Of a stretch of 5,030 bases of DNA, positions 1 through 4,986 are shown in pieces. A model generated the notes under the pieces. It was not told where the DNA came from. It made no database searches and saw nothing but the letters and a program-made list of their open reading frames with translations. Within the stretch, counting starts at the first letter, position 1, and each line of letters begins with the position of its first letter. Where the stretch lies: contig JAKAAS010000194.1 of assembly GCA_021802225.1 (NCBI GenBank), positions 1 through 5,030 on the forward strand. The letters are read 5' to 3'. Origin of the DNA: Bacillota bacterium. GTDB lineage: Bacteria > Bacillota_E > Sulfobacillia > Sulfobacillales > Sulfobacillaceae. Position numbers and translations under genes: made by a program.

Positions 1-723
1 CATCGTGTACACCGCCGCGCGGTGGCCCTGCCACCCCCAAATCCGCAGTGCGCCGTACACGGCATAGGCAACCCAAACCAGGTCAATCCCCACATCATGG
101 ACCACCCAGGTCCACACCTGCCCGGATATCATCTCGCCCCACCATGCCGCCAACCCCAACGACAGGGTGAGCAGTATCAAACCTGCCATTGCCAGGCGCG
201 CGCTCACCACATCCATCACGTCGAGCGGGGGCAGTTGATAATAGAAGAGCCGAACTCTTTTACGCTTGAGCTCACGCTCTTTTTCTGAATACATAATACT
301 AAAAACCGCAGCCAGCAAAAACGCCACGCAGGCCAGCATCAGCAGTTCCAGGGAAGCCGCGGGCACATTCCCGCCAGGAGCCAGCTCACGGTTCCGCGGC
401 AATGCCTGGCCCCCCAACCATACCACAACCGCCACCGGCATCAAAAACCCGCCCAGCGGCCACTCTGGCCGCACCCGCTGATAGACGGCAAACGCTGTGA
501 CCGCCAGCCAGGTAAAGCCGGCGACCCATGCGTAAGGGGTGGAAGTCGGCCAGACATTCAAAACAAGGGCCTCCCGCGCCAGCCAAATGGTTTGAGAGAC
601 CCAGCCTAAAACAAAACTATAAAACGCCCAGTGTTTCCACCTGCCGTTGTATAACGCGGCCACAAACGCTACTGCGGCCATAAAATACCCTAAAAATGTC
701 CCTGCTGCCAGCGTTGCCTCCAC
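1..723 (-). CDS. hemX: HemX/CcsA-like cytochrome c assembly family membrane protein (partial, C-terminus cut off)
   Basis: The frame is open from a GTG at 723 to the window edge, giving 241 residues without a stop. It is strongly hydrophobic, with about seven membrane segments at residues 4-25, 32-48, 64-81, 91-105, 124-145, 176-195 and 213-228. A basic loop (SEKERELKRKR, 146-156) follows segment five. The PPLDVMD segment (165-171), then a helix ending in AAWWGE, and the W-rich stretch at 204-234 ending GWQGHRAA, match the CcsA/HemX pattern. HemX in Bacillota is a membrane protein linked to heme synthesis and reported to affect glutamyl-tRNA reductase levels; CcsA relatives handle heme for cytochrome c maturation. 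The gene begins 15 bases after the hemA stop, in the same frame, so it is co-transcribed with hemA. GTG 723 is chosen because it keeps the first membrane helix whole and has a G-rich ribosome site (GGGGCGGGG) just upstream; ATG 681 would cut that helix. The usual WGxxWxWD motif is degenerate (WTWVVHD, 204-210), and the family histidine expected near the start of segment five is not seen. About 30 C-terminal residues are probably missing. Family is fairly sure; HemX rather than another CcsA-type protein is inferred from context. Confidence 0.82.
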   Translation of the reverse strand, partial: MEATLAAGTFLGYFMAAVAFVAALYNGRWKHWAFYSFVLGWVSQTIWLAREALVLNVWPTSTPYAWVAGFTWLAVTAFAVYQRVRPEWPLGGFLMPVAVVVWLGGQALPRNRELAPGGNVPAASLELLMLACVAFLLAAVFSIMYSEKERELKRKRVRLFYYQLPPLDVMDVVSARLAMAGLILLTLSLGLAAWWGEMISGQVWTWVVHDVGIDLVWVAYAVYGALRIWGWQGHRAAVYTM

Positions 724-738
724 GTCCCCGCCCCGGCT

Positions 739-2049
739 TTAGCGCTCTGGTTCGAGCGCAACGTCCGGGACCTGCACTGCAGGAGCTTCCGTGGACTCCG
801 TCAATTTGAACAGTTCCCGAACGGCGTCAATCTGGTCCTGCTTGTCGCCTTCCGCCGCCCACGACCGCATCGTCACCATAGCGTCATTGAGAAACTTGTT
901 CAAAATGAGGCGGGTTGTATCCGCCACGACAGCTTTTTCGGTGGCGGACAGGTTGCCCAGACGGTTCATCGCCTTTTCCAGTTCTGCAACCCGAATCGCA
1001 TCGGCTTTGGAGCGCAGCTGCCGGATGACAGGCCCCACTTCCGATGCCGCCAGCTCCTCTTTCAAGGCTAGGATCTCCTCCTGAATAATCTTCTCGACTT
1101 TCCCCGCCTCTTTCTGACGGTGGGCTAAATTGGCTTGAACCACAGCTTCGACGTCATCGACATCATAGAGGAACATGCCGGATCCGAGTTTGGCGATAGC
1201 GGGGTCCATATTGCGGGGCACCGACAGGTCAAACAGGAACCGCAAGCGCTGGCTCTGTCCCCGGATCGCTGTCCGCACCATCTGGTCCGTCAGGAGGAAT
1301 TCGGACGCGTTGGTGGCCGTCACGACAATGTCGGCCGTGCGCATCAGCTGCGGCACCTGCTCCATCCCCGCGTAGTCTGATCCCAACTCCTCCGCGAGTT
1401 CCCGGGCCTTTGGCACTGTCCGGTTTACCAGCGTCAAATTTCCTACCCCGGAGCCCATCAGATGGCGGGCCACCAGCGTTCCCATTTCGCCCGAACCGAT
1501 GACAACCGCCCGGGTCCGGTGCAAGTCGCCAAACACCTTGCGCGCGAGCTCAACCACGGCATGCCCCATCGAGAGGGCATTCTGGCTGATGCCCGTTTCG
1601 GCATGAGCCCGCTTGCCGACGGTGAGGGTGGAGCGGAACAAGCGGTGCAAGGCCCGAGCCGTCCCGTAGCGCTGAGACACTTCATAGGCCGCTTTGACCT
1701 GTCCCAGAATCTGCGTCTCCCCCAAGACCATCGAATCGAGACCGGCCGCGACCCGGAACAGATGGTCAAGGGCCCGGTCATCGGCATACCAAAATACGGC
1801 GTCAGAAAACTCTCCACGATCAACCCCAACAATATTGCCCCACCACTGCACAATGGCGGCATAAGGCACACTGCCCGCCACATAGATTTCTGTGCGGTTG
1901 CACGTAGACAGAATTACCACACCTTGATTATCGCGCAACTCCTCCACACGTTGATAGGCCTGCGCAATAAGATCGGGAGTGAGCCCAACCCGCGCACGTA
2001 TCTTCAACGATGCAGTTTTATGATTGATCCCCACAACCTGTATCTGCAT
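739..2049 (-). CDS. hemA: Glutamyl-tRNA reductase (HemA)
   Basis: This cytosolic enzyme reduces the glutamate on glutamyl-tRNA(Glu) to glutamate-1-semialdehyde with NADPH, the first committed step of the C5 route to 5-aminolevulinate and heme. With the ATG at 2049 the protein has 436 residues, normal for the family. The N-terminal catalytic domain carries LSTCNRTEIY with the nucleophile at Cys50, the position known from the family, and the DHLFRVAAGLDSM..GE.QILGQVK block (residues 95-119) with His96. The NADPH domain shows the GSGEMG nucleotide loop (185-190), followed by LVNRT, and DLSVPRN (274-280). A long charged C-terminal helical region (about 315-400) is the dimerisation domain. An in-frame GTG at 2058 would add three residues, but it lies inside the ribosome site GAGGTGG, which sits five bases before the ATG, and family members begin close to the VVGINHKTA segment. 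hemX follows 15 bases downstream, so the two form an operon. The last 20 or so residues (ESTEAPAVQVPDVALEPER) are a low-complexity tail. Identity is near certain. Confidence 0.97.
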   Translation of the reverse strand: MQIQVVGINHKTASLKIRARVGLTPDLIAQAYQRVEELRDNQGVVILSTCNRTEIYVAGSVPYAAIVQWWGNIVGVDRGEFSDAVFWYADDRALDHLFRVAAGLDSMVLGETQILGQVKAAYEVSQRYGTARALHRLFRSTLTVGKRAHAETGISQNALSMGHAVVELARKVFGDLHRTRAVVIGSGEMGTLVARHLMGSGVGNLTLVNRTVPKARELAEELGSDYAGMEQVPQLMRTADIVVTATNASEFLLTDQMVRTAIRGQSQRLRFLFDLSVPRNMDPAIAKLGSGMFLYDVDDVEAVVQANLAHRQKEAGKVEKIIQEEILALKEELAASEVGPVIRQLRSKADAIRVAELEKAMNRLGNLSATEKAVVADTTRLILNKFLNDAMVTMRSWAAEGDKQDQIDAVRELFKLTESTEAPAVQVPDVALEPER

Positions 2050-2052
2050 CCA

Positions 2053-2060
2053 AGCCACCT
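2053..2060 (-). promoter_or_regulatory. hemA ribosome binding site
   Basis: The minus strand reads TGAGGTGG, then five bases, then ATG at 2049. This site decides the hemA start, since it covers the competing in-frame GTG at 2058. Confidence 0.75.
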
Positions 2061-2115
2061 CAAGTCTAGCGTGACCGCATTATGACAAAGCTATGTGCCG
2101 ATCACTTCTGCAGAT

Positions 2116-2124
2116 ATCATAACA
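2116..2124 (-). promoter_or_regulatory. Candidate hemA promoter, extended -10 type
   Basis: On the minus strand TGTTATGAT gives a good -10 hexamer (TATGAT, 2121-2116) preceded by TGn, the extended -10 signature of sigma-A promoters. The matching -35 is poor: TTTGCA at a 15-base spacing is the best seen. Transcription would begin near 2109 and leave a leader of about 60 bases. A rival lies further upstream, TTGATA (2198-2193) with TAAACT (2176-2171) at 16 bases. Confidence 0.35.
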
Positions 2125-2269
2125 CGTGGACTCTTCTGCAAAGCCCACTGCAAGCGGGAAATTGAAAAAAAGTTTAACAGAAGCATAGGTAATATCAAGC
2201 ATTTGCTTTACTTAACGTCCATTCGGACCGCTATCCCTGGCCGTTTGGACCATATTTGAGAGGCCCTCT

Positions 2270-2479
2270 TTACTTTTGCAGGGTGAAGGCCTCTTCCAGG
2301 GTGAGCCCCAGGATCAAAGTTCCCGCGATGAATTTGGCGCCGGGACGCCGCTTCCCCCCAAGCACACGATTTACATAAGAATACGCCAGATCCATATGGG
2401 ATGCGAGGTCCCTCTCCGACCATCCTTGCCGTTCCATAAAAGTTCTGAACACCGGTACGTTGACAGTTAATGTGGCCAC
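2270..2479 (-). CDS. Small XRE-family helix-turn-helix DNA-binding protein, 69 residues
   Basis: This is a single-domain DNA-binding protein, probably a repressor. A helix-turn-helix is readable: helix two at SERDLASHM (residues 21-29), then the recognition segment AYSYVNRVLGGKRRPG (32-47), followed by the closing helices KFIAGTLILGLTLEEAF (49-65). The SYVNRVLGGKRRPG..FIAG pattern is typical of compact Cro/C1-type proteins of Bacillota chromosomes and phages. No ligand or dimerisation domain follows. The start is a GTG at 2479 with AGAGGGG five bases upstream. It is transcribed away from a second XRE gene at 2620, and their shared 140-base region holds a strong promoter for this gene (TTGCCA, 17 bases, TATGAT). 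Inverted repeats overlap that promoter, suggesting auto- or cross-repression. A longer frame on the same strand (to 2573) overlaps it but has no family features and runs through the promoter. Targets are unknown. Confidence 0.82.
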   Translation of the reverse strand: MATLTVNVPVFRTFMERQGWSERDLASHMDLAYSYVNRVLGGKRRPGAKFIAGTLILGLTLEEAFTLQK

Positions 2480-2497
2480 ACAGACCCCTCTTTACCT

Positions 2498-2508
2498 TTT
2501 TGGCAAAA
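2498..2508. promoter_or_regulatory. Candidate operator half of the XRE switch (site 1)
   Basis: TTTTGGCAAAA is an inverted repeat of TTTTG and CAAAA around one central base. It lies at the predicted transcription start of the leftward gene. Its TGGCAA is exactly 30 bases from the TGGCAA of site 2, close to three helical turns. Confidence 0.4.
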
Positions 2509-2536
2509 TCATAGACCACTTTTGCTATTTTGGCAA
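2508..2536 (-). promoter_or_regulatory. Promoter of the 69-residue XRE gene
   Basis: On the minus strand TTGCCA (2536-2531) and TATGAT (2513-2508) are separated by exactly 17 bases, a near-consensus sigma-A promoter. Transcription would start near 2501, about 22 bases before the GTG start. The -35 box lies inside an inverted repeat (2522-2536). Confidence 0.75.
2522..2536. promoter_or_regulatory. Candidate operator of the XRE switch (site 2)
   Basis: TTGC and GCAA are inverted around seven bases (TTGCTATTTTGGCAA). The right arm is the -35 box of the leftward promoter, so a protein bound here would block it. Confidence 0.45.
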
Positions 2537-2559
2537 TTTTCCCGGCGCGCGGGCCCCGG

Positions 2560-2573
2560 TTGCCTATAGGCAA
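2560..2573. promoter_or_regulatory. Perfect 14-base palindrome, candidate operator (site 3)
   Basis: TTGCCTATAGGCAA reads the same on both strands. It covers the -35 box of the rightward promoter. Its TTGC...GCAA arms match those of site 2, with six instead of seven bases between them. A dimeric XRE repressor is the obvious candidate to bind it. Confidence 0.6.
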
Positions 2574-2588
2574 TTAATTGGGTAGGAT
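2560..2588 (+). promoter_or_regulatory. Promoter of the 120-residue XRE gene
   Basis: TTGCCT (2560-2565) and TAGGAT (2583-2588) are spaced by 17 bases. Transcription would start near 2595, leaving about 25 bases before the ATG at 2620. The -35 box is the left arm of a perfect 14-base palindrome. Confidence 0.65.
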
Positions 2589-2619
2589 TAATCTACAGAC
2601 TGATGCAAGGGGGCTTGAG

Positions 2620-2982
2620 ATGCGTTTCGGACAATTTCTGCGAGGACAGCGACAAACCCGCCACTTGTCACTCATGCAGTTAGCCGACCTCACCCAGACC
2701 AGTTCATCCTATCTGTCCCGAATCGAGAGAGATTTGCGAAAGCCGCCCAGCCCCGCCATTCTCCGGCGCCTGGCTGAGGCCTTGGGAATCTCCTACGAAC
2801 AGCTTATGGAACACGCCGGATATCTCACCACCCGTCTTCATGAAGACGCCATGCCTTATGGGATCAAGCCTGATGACTGGAAAGAAGCCGTGGCCACCCT
2901 CTCCGATGACGACTGGGCGGACGTCTGGGCGCTGATACAAAATAAAGTGGCCCGGCGTAAACAGGGCCACTCATCTCGCTGA
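2620..2982 (+). CDS. XRE-family helix-turn-helix transcriptional regulator, 120 residues
   Basis: Residues 1-65 form a classical Cro/C1-type DNA-binding domain: FGQFLRGQRQTRHLS, helix two at LMQLADLT (18-25), recognition helix SSSYLSRIERDLRKP (28-42), then PAILRRLAEALGISYEQLMEHAGY, which closes the domain. The C-terminal part (about 72-120) is acidic and tryptophan-rich (DDWKEAVATLSDDDWADVWALI, 85-106), then basic (KVARRKQGH). It matches no domain I recognise and may mediate dimerisation or partner binding. The ATG at 2620 is chosen because GGGGG lies six bases before it; an in-frame TTG at 2578 would sit between the -35 and -10 boxes, upstream of the predicted transcription start. It diverges from the 69-residue XRE gene and converges on sucD with 16 bases between stop codons. 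The last part of the gene also encodes a hairpin that looks like the terminator of sucCD. It is likely a repressor of its own promoter and perhaps its neighbour's; targets are unknown. Confidence 0.88.
   Translation: MRFGQFLRGQRQTRHLSLMQLADLTQTSSSYLSRIERDLRKPPSPAILRRLAEALGISYEQLMEHAGYLTTRLHEDAMPYGIKPDDWKEAVATLSDDDWADVWALIQNKVARRKQGHSSR
2936..2971 (-). terminator. Intrinsic terminator of the sucCD transcript, inside the XRE gene
   Basis: AGTGGCCC (2946-2953) and GGGCCACT (2964-2971) form a perfect 8-base stem with a 10-base loop. On the minus strand the stem is followed directly by TTATTTTGT, as in a rho-independent terminator. It lies 28 bases past the sucD stop. On the plus strand no T-run follows the stem, so it serves mainly the leftward transcript. 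Confidence 0.75.
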
Positions 2983-2998
2983 CTTTTGGTCTATCCTT

Positions 2999-3874
2999 TT
3001 ACTTTGACGGCAGAATGCCGCGCACAGCCTCCGCCACTTGCCACGGCATGGTGACCACTTCGGCGCCATGGGCCCGCAACGCCTTTTCCTTGCTCTCCAG
3101 CGTGCCTTTGCCCCGCTCGATGATAGCTCCGGCATGTCCCATGCGCTTGCCTGCGGGAGCCGCGCGGCCAGCCAGATATGCCACCACCGGTTTGCCCAGG
3201 GTCTCCAGGTACTCGGCCGCTTCCTCCTCGGCGCTGCCGCCGATTTCCCCGACCATCACCACGCAAGTGGTAGCCGGATCATTGCGGAAGTGCTCGAGAA
3301 CGGTGATGAATGTCTGGCCGACCACAGGGTCCCCGCCCATTCCGACGACGGTGGACTGGCCAAGATTGGCATTGGTAAGGCTGAACGCTATTTCATAGCT
3401 CAAGGTTCCCGATCGGGCGACTACGCCCACGGGTCCCGAACGGTAAATATGGTTGGGCATAATGCCCATTTTCGTCTGTTCGCCAGGGGAGATGATGCCA
3501 AACGTGTTGGGGCCGATAACGGTGACTCCCAGCGCTTTTGCCCGGGCCACAATGTCAATCGAGTCCTGAACCGGGATATGCTCAGGAATCATGACCACCA
3601 GGCGGATGCCGTTCTCCATGGCTTCAAATGCGGCATCCTTGGCGAAGGGCGCCGGCACAAACACAATCGATGCATCCGCCCCGGTCGCCGTTACGGCCTG
3701 ATGCACGGTGTCGAAGACAGGAACCCCTTCAATCTGCTGCCCGCCCTTGGTCGGGGAGATGCCCCCTACCACCTGCGAGCCATACGCCAGCATCTGGCGG
3801 GTATGGAACCGGCCCTGATTGCCGGTGATCCCCTGCACAATGATCCGGCTGTCACGGTTTAACAATATCGACAT
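2999..3874 (-). CDS. sucD: Succinyl-CoA synthetase (ADP-forming) alpha subunit
   Basis: With SucC this subunit interconverts succinyl-CoA and succinate, coupled to nucleoside triphosphate formation, in the TCA cycle in the cytosol. The 291 residues match the family length. An N-terminal Rossmann-like CoA-binding domain shows GITGNQGRFHT (15-25) and GGISPTKGG (37-45). The ligase domain shows GIMPNHIYRSGPVGVVARSGTLSYE (137-161), GMGGDPVVG (178-186), GEIGGSAEEEAAE (209-221) and the active-site RMGHAGAI (244-251), with His247 as the phosphorylated histidine. One departure from the usual pattern is GPNTFG (121-126), where most members have GPNCPG. The ATG overlaps the sucC stop by one base (TAATG), and AAAGGAGG lies seven bases upstream inside sucC, so the two are translationally coupled. 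A related malate-CoA ligase is a distant alternative; the sequence reads as SucD. Confidence 0.95.
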   Translation of the reverse strand: MSILLNRDSRIIVQGITGNQGRFHTRQMLAYGSQVVGGISPTKGGQQIEGVPVFDTVHQAVTATGADASIVFVPAPFAKDAAFEAMENGIRLVVMIPEHIPVQDSIDIVARAKALGVTVIGPNTFGIISPGEQTKMGIMPNHIYRSGPVGVVARSGTLSYEIAFSLTNANLGQSTVVGMGGDPVVGQTFITVLEHFRNDPATTCVVMVGEIGGSAEEEAAEYLETLGKPVVAYLAGRAAPAGKRMGHAGAIIERGKGTLESKEKALRAHGAEVVTMPWQVAEAVRGILPSK

Positions 3875-4986
3875 TACAGAGCCTCCTTTGCGAGGCGGAC
3901 GGCTTGCTCTGCCGCTTCAGCCATTTCCGAGTACGCCTCTATGCCCGCCGCTTTCAGCAGCGCCACGCCCTCTTGTTCATTGGTGCCAACCAGGCGCACC
4001 ACCAGAGGAACAGGAATTCCGCTGGTTTTCTTGACTTGCAAAATTGCTGCGGCCACATCATCACACCGCGTAATGCCGCCGAATATGTTCACCAGAATGG
4101 CCTTCGGCTTCATGGAGACCAAGACATCCAGGGCCTCGGCCGTCGGACCCACGGAAGCGCCGCCGCCTGCATCCAGGAAGTTGGCCGGGTGTCCGCCAAA
4201 ATACTGGATTGCATCCAAAGTAGCCATAGCCATGCCCGCTCCGTTAGCCATGACCGCAATGTCCCCGTCAAGCTCGACGTAGGCCAGGCCGATTTCATGC
4301 ACTTTAAGCTCCAAGGCCGAGCCCTCATCAACAATGGTGGTGTCAGGGTGCCTGTACAGCGCGCTGTCATCCAAGTTCAAACGCGCGTCAGCCGCGACCA
4401 AGTGCCCATCCACCACAGCCAGAGGGTTGATTTCCACCAATTCGGCGTCCTTTTCCCGGTAAATCCGGTAAAGCTTGACCACCAGGTCAGCGAACTCTTT
4501 AAAAATCGTGCCTTCCAATCCTAAGGCCGATGCCACCTCGCGGCCGAAATACGGCAGAACTCCCACTTCTGGGTCAACATAGGCCTTCACAATCTGGTCA
4601 TCAGCCACATCCTCGATTTCCACTCCGCCCGCTAAAGAGGCCATCACGAGGGGCTTTTTGGCATTGCGGTCCGTGGTCACGGAGATATAGAGCTCCCGCT
4701 CAATCGCCAGCTTGGTCTCCGCATACAAACGGTCGACGCGGTAACCCTTCAGGTCCATGCCAATCATTGCCTTAGCCACGTCATAGCCTTCCTGCTGGGT
4801 TTGGGCAAAGCGGATGCCTCCTGCCTTGCCGCGCCCCCCTACCAGAACCTGCGCCTTCAGCGCCACAGGCCCCAGGCTGGCTACGGCCTGCGCCCCTTCT
4901 TCAGGCGTGCTGACGAGCTGCCCCGCCGGGATGGGAATCCCGTAGGCCTTCAACGCGCCTTTAGCCAGATACTCATATTGTTTCAT
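3874..4986 (-). CDS. sucC: Succinyl-CoA synthetase (ADP-forming) beta subunit
   Basis: This is the nucleotide- and succinate-binding partner of SucD. The 370 residues are slightly fewer than the usual 385-400. An ATP-grasp fold fills the N-terminal two thirds: EYLAKGALKAYGIPIPAG (5-22), the nucleotide loop VGGRGKAGG (49-57), the hinge segment EIEDVA (123-128), VEINPLAV (184-191) and ADARLNLDD (199-207), with the metal-binding acidic residues. The C-terminal CoA-ligase domain has ANGAGMAMATLDAI (247-260), NFLDAGGGAS (269-278) and NIFGGITRCDDVA (300-312). ADP rather than GDP use is the bacterial default and is not proven by the sequence. GGGGAGGA lies six bases before the ATG, and the start overlaps the stop of an upstream gene (ATGA). 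It is followed by sucD with a one-base overlap, so the genes form one operon that reads leftwards. Confidence 0.95.
   Translation of the reverse strand: MKQYEYLAKGALKAYGIPIPAGQLVSTPEEGAQAVASLGPVALKAQVLVGGRGKAGGIRFAQTQQEGYDVAKAMIGMDLKGYRVDRLYAETKLAIERELYISVTTDRNAKKPLVMASLAGGVEIEDVADDQIVKAYVDPEVGVLPYFGREVASALGLEGTIFKEFADLVVKLYRIYREKDAELVEINPLAVVDGHLVAADARLNLDDSALYRHPDTTIVDEGSALELKVHEIGLAYVELDGDIAVMANGAGMAMATLDAIQYFGGHPANFLDAGGGASVGPTAEALDVLVSMKPKAILVNIFGGITRCDDVAAAILQVKKTSGIPVPLVVRLVGTNEQEGVALLKAAGIEAYSEMAEAAEQAVRLAKEAL
3882..3889 (-). promoter_or_regulatory. sucD ribosome binding site inside the sucC end
   Basis: AAAGGAGG on the minus strand is a near-perfect Shine-Dalgarno sequence seven bases before the sucD ATG. 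It is embedded in the last codons of sucC. Confidence 0.85.

Larger units (their letters stand above)
2050..2269. other. Non-coding region between the small XRE gene and hemA
   Basis: These 220 bases separate the stop of the 69-residue regulator from the hemA start, both on the minus strand. No convincing open frame or RNA gene is seen. The stretch 2161-2215 is AT-rich and has A-runs on the plus strand. An 8-base repeat CTTCTGCA occurs at 2105-2112 and again at 2133-2140, on either side of a candidate hemA -10 box. A short inverted repeat AAGCAAATGCTT is readable on the minus strand near 2200. No clear terminator follows the small regulator gene, so its transcript could run into hemA; a separate hemA promoter is also likely. 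Confidence 0.6.
2480..2619. promoter_or_regulatory. Divergent control region of the two XRE genes
   Basis: These 140 bases separate the two oppositely transcribed regulator genes. AT-rich flanks hold a promoter for each direction, and a very GC-rich core (2541-2559) sits between them. Three related TTGCC/GGCAA-type inverted repeats are present, at 2498-2508, 2522-2536 and 2560-2573; the last two overlap the -35 boxes. This layout resembles a phage-type operator region read by two repressors, but binding is inferred. Confidence 0.65.

Noticed and set aside
22..481. Small plus-strand frames and a 66-codon minus-strand frame within 1-723
   Set aside because: The HemX-like frame covers the whole interval with coherent membrane helices and family motifs, so these are shadows.
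1462..2085. Open frame of about 207 codons on the plus strand, opposite hemA
   Set aside because: It is antisense to a certain gene, has no recognisable domain and no credible ribosome site; it is a by-product of codon bias.
2161..2215. Riboswitch or T-box leader for hemA
   Set aside because: The stretch is AT-rich with no stable paired architecture, no T-box sequence and no terminator before hemA.
2213..2227. GTCC-ATTC-GGAC hairpin downstream of the small XRE gene as its terminator
   Set aside because: The stem is only four bases and no T-run follows on the minus strand.
2208..2573. Longer minus-strand frame covering the 69-residue XRE gene
   Set aside because: It runs through the divergent promoters, has no family features, and the overlapping XRE frame has a clear fold, start and ribosome site.
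2270..2982. Toxin-antitoxin pair
   Set aside because: The two XRE genes diverge rather than overlap in tandem, and neither product has toxin features; both are DNA-binding proteins.
3038..3862. Open frame of about 274 codons on the plus strand, opposite sucD
   Set aside because: It mirrors almost the whole of sucD and its histidine- and arginine-rich product resembles no family; antisense shadow.
3904..4524. Open frame of about 206 codons on the plus strand, opposite sucC
   Set aside because: Antisense shadow of a well-supported gene with no independent evidence.
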